Assembly: GCA_027493875.1 (NCBI GenBank)
Contig: JAOSJX010000001.1
Coordinates: 372,001-436,000, forward strand
DNA: 64,000 nt
Source: Deltaproteobacteria bacterium
GTDB taxonomy: Bacteria > Lernaellota > Lernaellaia > JACKCT01
Direction: 5' to 3'
The notes below the pieces were generated by a model. That model made no database searches, was not told where the DNA came from, and saw only the letters and a list, made by a program, of their open reading frames with translations. This document shows positions 47,780-59,075 of this stretch, piece by piece (position 1 is the stretch's first letter; every line of letters starts with the position of its first letter). The translations under genes were made by a program, and so were the position numbers.

Positions 47780-49214
47780 TCAATGAAGTTCGGAAATGTC
47801 CTCGTCCACGGAATCGTCGGACGTCTCGGGATCGGCCAGCCCCAGTTTGCCGAGCCGATAACGAAAGCTCCGGAAGGAAATTTTGAGGAGCCGCGCCGCG
47901 TCCTTCTTCACGCCTCCGGTCCGCCGCAGGGCCTGGCCGATCAGATCGCGCTCAACGTCTTCGAGAATCTTCTCGAGGTCGACGCCGTCGGGGTCCAGAG
48001 CTTTCAGGGGGCCCCATCCCCGGTCCGCTTCGGCCGCCGTTCTTCCGAAATCCTGCGGGAGCGATTCCTTGAGAATAACATTTGTCTGTTCCAGCGTGAC
48101 GGCTCGTTCGATGAGATTTTCCAACTCGCGGACATTGCCGGGATAGTCGTGGGATTCGAGCCGCCGCATGGCTTCCTCGGAAATTTTCCGAATGTCCTTG
48201 CCGATCTCGGTGGCGAATTTCTCCAGAAAGAAGTTCGCCAGCATCGGGATATCCGACGCGCGTTCGCGCAGGGGCGGAATGTGAATGGCGATCACGTTGA
48301 TGCGGTAGAACAGGTCCTCGCGGAAGCGCCCGGCCCGGACCTCCGATTCAAGATGGCGATTCGTCGCGGCGATAATCCGCGTGTTGACCGTTTCGGGCAC
48401 GATGCTTCCGACGCGAAAGACCTTCCGCTCCTGGATGGCGCGCAGCATTTTGACTTGGATCGACGGCGGCATCTCGCCGACCTCGTCGAGAAAGATCGTG
48501 CCCTTATTCGCCTGCTGGAAGTTACCCGAGCTTGTCGGTGTACGCGCCGGTGAAGGAGCCTTTTTTATGCCCGAACAGTTCGCTTTCCCAAAGGGATTCG
48601 GTGATCGCGCCGCAATTCACCGCGACGAAGGGGCCGCTGGACCGCTCGCTGTTGAAGTGGATCGCCTTCGCGACGAGTTCCTTCCCGGTCCCGGTTTCCC
48701 CGAGCACCAGCACGTTCGACCGCGTGCGGCTGACGCGCCGGATCAACTCGTAGACGTCGCGCATGGCGGGATGGGCGCCGAAAATATTGGCGAAGCCGTA
48801 ACGGCTTCCGAGTTCGGCCTTGAGCTGAATGTTCTCGCGCAGCAAATGCTGTTTCTCGAGGGAGGAACGCACGACGTGCTTGAGATCTTCCACGCGAAAG
48901 GGTTTGTTGACGTAGTTCGTGGCGCCCAGATCGAGCGCTTCCGTGACCGATTCCGGGCTCGCGTAGGCGGTGATCATGACGACGGCGACGTCGGGATTGC
49001 GTTCCTTCGCCGCGCGCAGCACGTCGAGGCCGGACAGGCCGGGCATTTTCAGATCCGTGAGGATCAGATCGAAATTCGACGACGTGAGTTTGTCGATGGC
49101 TTCTTTGCCGCTCCCCGCGGTGACGACCTCGTATCCTTCCTTGGAAAAGAGAATCTGAAGAAACTCCCGCATCGAGAGTTCGTCGTCGACCACGAGCAGC
49201 CGGGCGTCCGTCAT
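47780..49214 (-). CDS. pilR: sigma-54-dependent response regulator PilR
   Basis: About 478 aa. Receiver domain: LLVVDDELSMREFL, phospho-acceptor LILTDLKMPGLSG, Lys in YVNKPFR. AAA+ domain: Walker A GETGTGKEL, GAFTGA loop as GSFTGAYTDK (sigma-54 contact), Walker B GTIFLDEVGE, then RFREDLFYRINV and the sensor region YPGNVREL. The C-terminal Fis-type helix-turn-helix is VKKDAARLLKISFRSFRYRL. One indel near 48525 splits it just after TDK. The start overlaps the pilS stop as ATGA. It is predicted to activate the RpoN promoter of pilA. Confidence 0.9.
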
Positions 49215-50944
49215 GGGATTTCTTCCTTCGGCGCCATCGCGCCGGCCCGCTCCGCCGCCGGCAGCAGCACGGTGAAGCGCGACCCGTGCTTCAAACGGCT
49301 TTCCACGAGAATGCGTCCGCGGCTCATTTCGACGAGATTGTGACACATCGTCAAGCCCAATCCGGTGCCGTGCTCTTTGGTGGTGAAGAACGGATCGAAG
49401 ATCGATTTCATGGTTTCGTCCGAGATCCCGTCGCCGGAGTCCTCGACGACGATTTCAACGGTCTTGCCGTCGAATCCGTTGGCGCTCTCGTCGCACACGC
49501 GGGCGGCGATGTTGAGGTCGCCGCCTTCGGGCATCGCATGCACGGCGTTGATGGCGAGATTCCAAAGAACCTGGCGCAGATTTTTCGGGTCGGCCCGCAG
49601 ATACAGCCGCTCGCCGAGGTGGGTCCGGACGCGGACGCGGTCGTCGCGGCACGCCGGCTGCCCGGCGATCATGGCCACGACGTCCTCGACGATGGTCCGG
49701 GCGTCGACCAGGCATTCGTTGTTCGGCGCGGGACGGGCGAACGCCAGGAAGTCGCTCACCAGAGCATTCACCCGTTCGACTTCGCGCATCACGATATCCA
49801 TGAGCTGGCGGTTCGTCGAATCGAGCGCCAACTCGCCGGCCAGGACCTGGATCGACCCGGACATGCTGGCCAACGGGTTGCGTATTTCGTGCGCGATGCC
49901 GGCGGCGAGCTGGCCGACGGCGGCGAGACGGTCGGACCGCTTCACCGCTTCTTCCATCGCGCGGATCTCCGTCAGGTCTTCGATCGAGGCGAGACTGCCG
50001 ATCGACTTGCCTTCCGCGTTAAAGAGCGTGGAATAGCCGACCGAAAGATACGCCATGTCGTCCCCCCGGTCGAAACGCACCTCCACGGGACGGGCGGTGT
50101 CGGCCGACGGCCGTTCGGGGAGGCCGGGAATGACGGCGCGAATGTCCGCGCCCACGAGTTCCTGGGGGCGGCGATCGACGATGCGGCCCGCGGCGGGGTT
50201 CGCGAAGAGAACGGCGCCCTTGTCGTCGAGCGCGACGAGCCCGATCGGGACCGACCGGATCATGTGTTCGAAGCGAAAGCGCAACTCCTCCAGATCCTGC
50301 CGGCGCCGCTTGAGCTCCGCGGAAACGGACTTGCTGCGCTCGGAGACGAACGACGACAGCATGGCGGCGATGATGATGAGAAACGAGTTGAACGCGATTT
50401 TATTCACGGCGTCGCGGAGGGTGAACATCTTGCCCGGGCCGACGTTGGGGAACGGGATGAGGCCGGAGAACTGCACGACGATCAACCCCGAGAGCAAGGC
50501 GATGCAGGCGGCCGCGCCCAGGAGGGTCGCGGTCCGGTCAAGCACCGTGGACGCGTAGACCGCGGACAGGACATACATAAAAAGGAAAATCGAATAATAC
50601 CCGCCGGAGACGTAGGCGAGGACCGTGACGAAAAGGATGTCCCAATACACTTGCGCGGCGAGAAACCAGGTGGTCTCGCCGAATCGCTGAATGAGCACGG
50701 CCGACAACAGCCCGGCGAGCACATAGGACGCGACGAGGGTGTAAAACGCGAAGCGGATCTCTTCGAATCCGAGCACGAGCACGGCCCAGAAGATAAACGT
50801 CGCGACGACCACGCGCAGGAAGATCAGCCACTGGAGAATCTGCCGCCGGTCGTAGACCTGGCTCAGCCGCGGGTCCGCCGCGTCGTGGATCTGATCGTAG
50901 AGATCAAACTCCGCGGGCCGCGCTTTGTCCGGGCCGTCCGGCAC
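49211..50944 (-). CDS. pilS: sensor histidine kinase PilS
   Basis: Intact, 577 aa; GTG start with GGAG upstream. Six hydrophobic segments in the first 210 residues (WLIFLRVVVATFIFWAVLVL; LVASYVLAGLLSAVLI; DILFVTVLAYVSGGYYSIFL; ALLSGLIVVQFSG) match the six-helix PilS input domain that senses pilin in the membrane. A PAS domain follows (MIRSVPIGLVALDDKGAVLF). H-box AAGIAHEIRNPLASM, N-box NLAINAVHAM and G-boxes VEDSGDGISDE, GTGLGLTMCH complete the kinase. Cotranscribed with pilR. Confidence 0.9.
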   Translation of the reverse strand: MPDGPDKARPAEFDLYDQIHDAADPRLSQVYDRRQILQWLIFLRVVVATFIFWAVLVLGFEEIRFAFYTLVASYVLAGLLSAVLIQRFGETTWFLAAQVYWDILFVTVLAYVSGGYYSIFLFMYVLSAVYASTVLDRTATLLGAAACIALLSGLIVVQFSGLIPFPNVGPGKMFTLRDAVNKIAFNSFLIIIAAMLSSFVSERSKSVSAELKRRRQDLEELRFRFEHMIRSVPIGLVALDDKGAVLFANPAAGRIVDRRPQELVGADIRAVIPGLPERPSADTARPVEVRFDRGDDMAYLSVGYSTLFNAEGKSIGSLASIEDLTEIRAMEEAVKRSDRLAAVGQLAAGIAHEIRNPLASMSGSIQVLAGELALDSTNRQLMDIVMREVERVNALVSDFLAFARPAPNNECLVDARTIVEDVVAMIAGQPACRDDRVRVRTHLGERLYLRADPKNLRQVLWNLAINAVHAMPEGGDLNIAARVCDESANGFDGKTVEIVVEDSGDGISDETMKSIFDPFFTTKEHGTGLGLTMCHNLVEMSRGRILVESRLKHGSRFTVLLPAAERAGAMAPKEEIP

Positions 50945-51053
50945 GTTCGCTCCGTCGGCGCGCGCGGGCGCGCACGTGAAAGGGGCGCACCGCGGTGCGC
51001 CCCTCGAATTCTTCGGGCTCCATCGTCACGGCGACGGCTCCTCCGCCGCGCAA

Positions 51054-52265
51054 TCAGGTGATGACGGTGACCAGCTTGAAGATGGGCAGATACATGCACA
51101 CCAGCAGGAAGCCGACCGTGCCGCCCAGAAAGACCATCATCAACGGTTCGAGGAGGGTCGTGAGAGCGTTGACGGTCATGTCGACTTCGTCTTCATAGAA
51201 GTCGGCGATTTTGGCGAGCATGACGTCGAGCGCGCCCGTCGATTCGCCGACGGTGATCATCTGGCATACCATCGGCGGAAACACGCCGGACTCCATCAGC
51301 GGCTCGGCGATCGTCTTTCCTTCCGGAGATGCGCGCTTTCGTCTGCAAGATCGCGCGTTCGATCGTCTTGTTGCCGGAGGTCTTGGCGACGATGTCCAGC
51401 CCGTCGAGAATCGGCACGCCCGAGGTGATCATGGTGCCGAGGGTCCGGGTGAACTTCGCGACGGCGACTTTGCGGATCAGTTCGCCGAATACCGGCAACT
51501 TGAGCGTCACGTCGTCGGTGATGACGGCGCCCTTTTCCGTCCGCATCAGCGCCCGTATGCCGAAAATGAAGCCGAAGATACCGGGGAAGATGAGCCACCA
51601 GTAGTTACGGAAAAGGTCCGACACGTTGAGCACGAACTGCGTCGGGCCGGGCAACTGCGCGCCGAAGTCTTCGAACATTTCCTTGAAGGTCGGAATCACC
51701 CAAATCATCAGAATCGCGACGACGACGAAGGTGATGGCCAACACCGCGCCGGGATACACCATGGCGCCCTTGACTTTTTGCGCAGCTTCATGGCTTTTTC
51801 GATGTACGCGCCGAGGCGGTTCATGATGGTATCGAGAATACCGCCGACTTCGCCCGCCGCCACGAGGGCGACGAAGAGTTGATCGAAAACCTTCGGGTGC
51901 TTTCCGAGCGCCTTGGCGAAAGTGGAGCCGGCCTCGACGTCGTTCTTCACTTCGCTCAGCACCTTTGAAAAGGTTTTGTTCGCCTGCTGCTGCGTCAGGA
52001 TCTCCAGGCATTGGACCAGGGGCAGACCGGCGTCGATCATCGTCGCGAACTGGCGCGTGAAGACGACGATTTCCTGCTCCTTGACCTTTTGGGCCATGAT
52101 CTCGATCTGCATGAGGCTGGCGCCGCGGCCCTTCGCCTTGACCTTGTTCGCCACGATCTGCTGCGAGCGCAGTCGCGCGATGACGGCCTCTTCCGACGGC
52201 GCGTCCATTTCGCCTTTGGCGATTTGTCCGGTGCGCGTCCGGCCTTCCCAACGGTACATCGGCAT
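51054..52265 (-). CDS. pilC: type IV pilus inner-membrane platform protein PilC (GspF family)
   Basis: 404 aa when two indels (about 51778 in a T-run, about 51318) are corrected. Tandem GspF domains: VVFTRQFATMIDAGLPLVQC and the corresponding second-domain segment (KFTRTLGTMITSGVPILDGL). Three TM helices (AVLAITFVVVAILMIWVIP; WWLIFPGIFGFIFGIRAL; LMMVFLGGTVGFLLVCMYLP). ATG with AAGGAG upstream. It anchors PilB and PilT action in the inner membrane. Gene order pilB-pilT-pilC is the classical arrangement. Confidence 0.9.
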
Positions 52266-52288
52266 GGGTTCGTCTCCTTATCCGACGT

Positions 52289-53374
52289 TCAGCGCTTCGC
52301 CCCGGCGGCCATGCTCCCTTCGAGCATGCCCTGCAGTTCGTCCGGCTCGGACGAATGCCCGAAAGCGTCCTTGAGCGTGATGAGTCCTTTATTATACAGC
52401 ATCGCGAGCGACTGGTTCATCGTCTGCATTCCGAATTTGCTCTGGCCTACCTGCATCTGCGAATAAATCTGGTGGACCTTGTCTTCACGGATCAGCGCGC
52501 GGATGGCGGAATTGGGGATCATCACTTCGGTGGCCAGCACGCGGCCCACGCCGGAAGCGCGCGGCAGCAGACGCTGGCACATGACGCCTTCCAGCACGAA
52601 GGACAATTGCGCCCGCACCTGCGGCTGCTGGTGGGGCGGAAAGACGTCGATGATGCGGTTGATCGTCTGCATGGCGCTCGACGTGTGGAGCGTCGCGAAC
52701 GTCAGGTGGCCTGTTTCGGCGATATTCAGCGCCGATTCGATCGTCTCGAGGTCGCGCATTTCGCCGATGAGCACGATGTCCGGATCCTGGCGCAGCACGT
52801 ATTTCAGGGCGACGACGAACGAGCGCGTGTCCGAGTTGATCTCGCGCTGGTTGACGAGGCAGCCCTTGTGGCCGTGCAGATATTCGATCGGGTCCTCGAT
52901 CGTCACGATGTGCTGGTTCCGCGTGGCGTTGATCTTGTCGATGATCGACGTGAGCGTCGTGGATTTGCCGCACCCCGTGGGCCCGGTGATGAGGATCAGG
53001 CCCGCCGGCTTGTTGGACAGGTCGTTCATGATGGTCGGCAGGCCGAGTTCCTGGAAGCTGAAGGTCTTAAACGGGATCACGCGGAAGGCGCCCGCCACCG
53101 CGCCGCGCTGGCGGTAGATGTTGGAACGGAACCGCGAGAGGCCTTTGACGCCGAAGGACAAATCCAGCTCGTTGGTTTCCTCGAAGGAATGCCGCTGCAT
53201 GTCGGTGAGGATGGAATAGCACAGACGTTTCGTGTCGCTGGCCGTGAGCGGCGGCATATTGAGCGGCGTCAGGCGGCCGTCAATACGGTACTGCGGCGGG
53301 CTGCCCGTCGTGATGTGCAGATCGCTCGCCCCTTTTTCGATCATGATTTTCAAGAGCTGATGCAGATCAACCAA
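52289..53374 (-). CDS. pilT: pilus retraction ATPase PilT
   Basis: Intact, 361 aa. TTG start chosen because the family begins with DLHQLLKIMIEKGASDLHI and GGAG lies upstream. Walker A GPTGCGKSTT, Asp box VTIEDPIEYLH, Walker B ALKYVLRQDPDIVLIGEMRD, His box TLHTSSAMQTI, and the PilT-specific retraction motif AIRALIRE (AIRNLIRE in Pseudomonas). Powers pilus disassembly and twitching. Confidence 0.95.
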   Translation of the reverse strand: MVDLHQLLKIMIEKGASDLHITTGSPPQYRIDGRLTPLNMPPLTASDTKRLCYSILTDMQRHSFEETNELDLSFGVKGLSRFRSNIYRQRGAVAGAFRVIPFKTFSFQELGLPTIMNDLSNKPAGLILITGPTGCGKSTTLTSIIDKINATRNQHIVTIEDPIEYLHGHKGCLVNQREINSDTRSFVVALKYVLRQDPDIVLIGEMRDLETIESALNIAETGHLTFATLHTSSAMQTINRIIDVFPPHQQPQVRAQLSFVLEGVMCQRLLPRASGVGRVLATEVMIPNSAIRALIREDKVHQIYSQMQVGQSKFGMQTMNQSLAMLYNKGLITLKDAFGHSSEPDELQGMLEGSMAAGAKR

Positions 53375-53455
53375 GTTCCGTCTCCGCCGTTTCTTCCGCC
53401 GGTCCTATCCGATCGACGTTCTTCATTTTCTCCTCAAGGGCTTCTTTAGTCGGCG

Positions 53456-55176
<1,721 letters not shown>

Positions 55177-55239
55177 ACGTTCCGTCCTCCCCTGGACCGG
55201 CGGTCCCCCTGAGAAACGCGCAATATCGTTTGCGATCTC

Positions 55240-55268
55240 ACGTTAGAGACCCGCCCTGGATATGTCAA
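55240..55268 (-). promoter_or_regulatory. candidate promoter of the pilB operon
   Basis: TTGACA at 55268-55263, 17-bp spacer, TAACGT at 55245-55240 on the minus strand; good -35, poor -10. It lies about 65 bp upstream of pilB. Confidence 0.4.
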
Positions 55269-55393
55269 CGCAATTTCCCATAATTCGCAAGGTTTTGGAA
55301 GGGGATGGGGACGTTAAGCGCCTGCCCGGCGGGCTACCGCACACACCGCGCGTAGGCCATGTCCGCGCTGTTGTGCAGGGCGCCCACGGCCGC

Positions 55394-55912
55394 CTAAGTG
55401 AACTCCACAACCCAGACGTAGACGACCATATCCACGGCCTCGGTGGACGACCAGTACCATCGGCAAGGATCATCGAATTCACCGGCCTCGTAGCACGTGT
55501 AGTTCGGCGACAGCGCTCCTTCGCAAAGGCAGATCTCGTCGAAGCACGTCCCGAAATCGACGCATTCATCGGTCACGCCGCAGGAACCGCCGGTTTGGGT
55601 CGCCTCGCACCCGCGAATGAGGGTGCGGAGTTCGGAGATCGTGGGCAGGCGCCAGTCGTCGGTTCCGCCGTAGGTCAGATCGGCGCAAAAGGCCCCGGCG
55701 TCGGGCCAATTCATCGCGTCCGTTGACGCCGACAGGGGCCAGGTCAGCCCGGTCTTTTCGTCGGTCCAGACTTGTTCAGTCGTTTTGGCGTCGTCCGCGT
55801 CGCCGCCGCCGTCGTCATCGTCGTCGTCGCCCCGGCACGCGGTCAACGGCATCATCAGCGCCGCGGCCAACAACAAGAGACGATTCGTGCCCGAAGAATC
55901 ATGGTGCCTCAC
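55394..55912 (-). CDS. Asp-rich lipoprotein with Lcl/DUF1566 domain, apparent premature stop
   Basis: 172 aa as read. GTG start overlaps the stop of the upstream gene (GTGA). Signal LLLLAAALMMPLTAC gives lipobox Cys26, then a short Asp tract. The Lcl domain runs from VWTDEKTGLTWPLS through WRLPTISELRTLIRG, a Cys-rich insert and WYWSSTEAVDMVVYVWVVEFT, where a TAG at 55394-55396 ends it. In the same frame the missing 19-residue family tail follows (AAVGALHNSADMAYARCVR, stop at 55334), matching GVACVRP of the paralogue at 2513-3196. So this is a nonsense change or a base error rather than an indel. Confidence 0.75.
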   Translation of the reverse strand: MRHHDSSGTNRLLLLAAALMMPLTACRGDDDDDDGGGDADDAKTTEQVWTDEKTGLTWPLSASTDAMNWPDAGAFCADLTYGGTDDWRLPTISELRTLIRGCEATQTGGSCGVTDECVDFGTCFDEICLCEGALSPNYTCYEAGEFDDPCRWYWSSTEAVDMVVYVWVVEFT

Positions 55913-56948
55913 GCCAACAGCGTCTCAACGTCGACGTATTTTATCACCAACTCTTCCAATCGTCCCAATTTTTGCGCGTCGTCTTTAGTGAGCAGCGGCT
56001 CCAGATCGCTCACCTGGTTGGCCACCGTGTAGGTGTCCGGCCGCGTGAGGAGAAGCGGCACCCCCTTGCCGGCGTACTGCGCGATGACGTTGGCGGGCGG
56101 GACGACGTTATTGGTGATGACGACGCCCACGGCGCCGGCTTCGAGCGCGACGAGGAGCAGGTCGGTCCGGTCGCCGGAAACGATGAAGAGGATGTCGTCT
56201 TTTTTTGCATGACTTTGCTGCGGCGGACGGTTTCGCCGGACATGGAGCCGACGAGCACGGTGCCCACGCGATGCGCGAGGCCGGCGTCGCCCGCCAGCAC
56301 CTTGGCGAGCAGGCGGTCCGCCACGAAGGAAACGTTCAAGTCGTGCAGCGCGGGATCGAAGGGCAGCATGCCGAGGACGGCGACGCCTTGCTTCTCGATC
56401 TCCGGCAGGGCGACTTCGCGGAACTCGTCCACGTTCGGAACCTTGTTGACGACGACGCCGCCGAGCCGCATGCCGTCCAGGCGCAGCGCGCGGTTCAAAT
56501 AACAAACGTCGTCGAGCACCGCGTTTTCGTCGCCGTCGAGCACGGCCACGAGTTTGGCGTCGAGGGTGCGCGCGAGGCTCAGGGCGTCGAGACGGACCGA
56601 GCACCCGTAACGCAGGTCGCGTCCGGCCTCGACCAACAAATGATCCGCGTTTTTCTCGACCTGGGCGGCCATCGCCGCGAGGCGCGCGGCGACGCCGTCC
56701 TCGTCATACATATAACGCAGTTTCGATTGCTCGAACCCGACGGTGATCTCCCCGGCATCCTCGGAGAGCCCGAACACGGAAACCATCACGGACGCGTCGT
56801 GATCCCAAAGCTGTTTCTTGCGGTACACGAGACGGTCCCCGATGGGCTTGAGGTAGGCGATGCGCGATTTCGCCGCGCGGCCGAGGCCGGCGATGACGCT
56901 CGTCTTGCCGGCGTTTTCCTTGAGAGAGGCAAAAAGAATGCGGCTCAT
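55909..56948 (-). CDS. BioD-like AAA + DRTGG domain protein (Pta N-terminal-like)
   Basis: About 346 aa. The N-terminal AAA_26/dethiobiotin-synthetase-like domain has ASLKENAGKTSVIAGL (P-loop) and VEAGRDLRYG. The C-terminal DRTGG domain has VVNKVPNVDEFR, then LFIVSGDRTDLLLVALEAG, VVITNNVVPPANVI and LLLTRPDTYTVANQV. One indel in a T-run at about 56203 separates them. This pair forms the regulatory N-terminal half of long phosphotransacetylases, here without the catalytic half. It starts three bases after the ADP-forming acyl-CoA synthetase stop, so it may sense or regulate acetyl-CoA/acetate metabolism. Confidence 0.82.
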
Positions 56949-56951
56949 GAC

Positions 56952-59075
56952 TCACTCCGTCGCCTGAGCGATGAGGATACGGGCATCGACGGCCAGGCAC
57001 CCCTGCCCTTGCTCGTACACCATCAAAGGGTTCACTTCCACGTCCGTGATCTCGGGGCACCGGCGGACCAGCTCGCCGACCCGCAGGACGGCGTCGTGCA
57101 CGCGGGCCAAATCTTTGGGCTCCTCCCCCCGCACGCCCAGCAGCATCGGATAGGAGCGGATCGAACTCGTCATCTCCGCGGCGAGCCGGCGGCTCACCGG
57201 CAACAAGCGGAAGACCACGTCCTTCATGACCTCGACGTAAATGCCGCCGAGCCCGAACATGACGATCGGGCCGAAAACGGCGTCGCGCCGCGCGCCGACG
57301 ATCGTTTCCACGCCGCGCGGCACCATCTGCGCGACCTCGAGCCCTTCGAGGTGCGCTTTCGGAAAACGTTTGCGGCAGTTGTGCAAAATCGCTTGATACG
57401 CCTCGATGAGTTCCTTGCGGTCCTCCAGATCGAGGGCCACGCCGCCGGCGTCGCTTTTGTGCAGAATGTCGCGCGAGACGACCTTCAGCACGACCGGATA
57501 TCCGATCTCGTTTTCCGCCGCGGCAATCACCTGTTCCAGCGTCCGGACCACGCGCGTTTTCGGCATCCGCACGCCGATCGCCTCCATCACCGCGGCGCCT
57601 TCGCGCGCGAGCAGAAACGTGCGTTTTTCGGCGCGGGCCCCGGCGACAACGCGCGTGACGGCGTCGAGGTCGATGGCAACGTCCTCGTACTTTTCCTCTT
57701 TCTGCGCGCGGAACCGGTGATAGGTGAAGAGCGCGCCGAGGTTGGACACGGCGTTGTAGACGTCGCCGGAAACGGAGAGCCCCTGATGACGCAGGCCGTC
57801 CGCGACCGTTTCCAGACGCTGGCCGCCGAACAGCGAATATACGATCGGTTTGGCGCTTTGGTATTCGCGGCCTTTTTCAGCCAACACGCGGCCGAGCGCC
57901 GCCTCGTCCAGCACCGCGGTTTCGCAGTAGAGCGCGATGACCGCGTGGATGTCGTTCATCGCCAGCGCCGTGTCGAGCGCGTTCGCGTAACCCGCGTCGC
58001 CCGCCTGGCCGGTCAGGTCGACGGGATTTTTCACCGAGCCGAACTCCGGGACGACCTTGCGGAATTTTTCCTCGAGCCGCGCGGGATCGTCGTAGAGTTT
58101 GACGCCGAATTTTTCGGAGGCGTCGGTGGCGAGCACGCCGATGCCGCCGCCGTTGGTGACGATGAGGGTTTTGTCGCCCTTCGGTTTCGGCGCGGAGGCG
58201 AGAAAGAGCGACCAGTTGAACGCCTCTTCGATCGTTTCGGCGCGCAGGACGCCGCATTGGCGCATCACGTCGTCGAAGACGTCGTCCGCACCGGCGAGTG
58301 AGCCCGTGTGCGAGGCCGCGGCCACGGCGCCGCGCTGGGACCAGCCGGATTTAATGACGACGACGGGCTTGACGCGCGTCGCCTCGCGCACGGCCTCGAC
58401 GAAACGCGATCCGTTCTTGACGCCCTCGATGTACATCGCGACGACTTTCGTCGCGGGATCGTGCGTGAGGTAGGAAAGCAGATCCGCCTCGTCCAGATCC
58501 GCTTTGTTGCCGACGGAAATGATGGCCGACAACCCGATGCCCTCGGCCGCGGTTTTGCCGATCATGGCGATGCCGATCGCGCCGCTTTGCGAGATGATCG
58601 CCAGGCCGCCGGCGGTGATATGGGACGGGCCGAACGTGGCGTTCAGGCGCACCTTCGACGCGTAGAGGCCGAACACGTTGGGCCCGAGCACGCGCGTCCC
58701 GGCGCGCCGCGCGGTTTCCACGAGGCGGCGCTCCGTTTCGATATCGCCGACCTCGGAAAAACCGGAGGTGATGACGACGAGATTTTTGACGCCCGCGCCC
58801 GCGCACTCCGCGACGATGTCCGGCACCGTCGGCGCGGGCGTCGTCACGCACGCCAGATCCAGCGGCTCGCCGATCTCGCCGACGGAGGACGGCGCGGCCA
58901 GCCCGAGAATTTCTCCGCCCTTCGGATTGACGGGGAAGACGCGGCCGGTGAATCCGCCGTCGAGAATATTTTTGACGACGGTGTAGCCGATTTTTCCGGG
59001 TGTGCCGGACGCGCCGATCACCGCGACGGATTGCGGCTCGAATAAGGCGCGCATCGCCGCGCCGCTATTTTTCAT
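56952..59075 (-). CDS. ADP-forming acetyl/acyl-CoA synthetase (alpha-beta fusion)
   Basis: Intact, 707 aa. Converts acyl-CoA + ADP + Pi to acid + CoA + ATP (reversible). CoA-binding domain: SVAVIGASGTPGKIGYTVVK; succinyl-CoA-ligase-like flavodoxin domain with the phosphorylated His in ASHTGSLAG; C-terminal ATP-grasp domain: EIGYPVVLKVVSRDILHKSD, VPRGVETIVGARRDAVFGP, ITDVEVNPLMVYEQG. ATG overlaps the upstream stop (ATGA). Together with the acetyl-CoA hydrolase/transferase and the Pta-like regulator it forms an acyl-CoA energy-conserving module. Confidence 0.92.
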   Translation of the reverse strand: MKNSGAAMRALFEPQSVAVIGASGTPGKIGYTVVKNILDGGFTGRVFPVNPKGGEILGLAAPSSVGEIGEPLDLACVTTPAPTVPDIVAECAGAGVKNLVVITSGFSEVGDIETERRLVETARRAGTRVLGPNVFGLYASKVRLNATFGPSHITAGGLAIISQSGAIGIAMIGKTAAEGIGLSAIISVGNKADLDEADLLSYLTHDPATKVVAMYIEGVKNGSRFVEAVREATRVKPVVVIKSGWSQRGAVAAASHTGSLAGADDVFDDVMRQCGVLRAETIEEAFNWSLFLASAPKPKGDKTLIVTNGGGIGVLATDASEKFGVKLYDDPARLEEKFRKVVPEFGSVKNPVDLTGQAGDAGYANALDTALAMNDIHAVIALYCETAVLDEAALGRVLAEKGREYQSAKPIVYSLFGGQRLETVADGLRHQGLSVSGDVYNAVSNLGALFTYHRFRAQKEEKYEDVAIDLDAVTRVVAGARAEKRTFLLAREGAAVMEAIGVRMPKTRVVRTLEQVIAAAENEIGYPVVLKVVSRDILHKSDAGGVALDLEDRKELIEAYQAILHNCRKRFPKAHLEGLEVAQMVPRGVETIVGARRDAVFGPIVMFGLGGIYVEVMKDVVFRLLPVSRRLAAEMTSSIRSYPMLLGVRGEEPKDLARVHDAVLRVGELVRRCPEITDVEVNPLMVYEQGQGCLAVDARILIAQATE

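Noticed and set aside
56205..58301. 698-codon open frame opposite the acyl-CoA synthetase
   Set aside because: The opposite strand encodes intact CoA-binding and ATP-grasp motifs; this frame has no recognisable domain.
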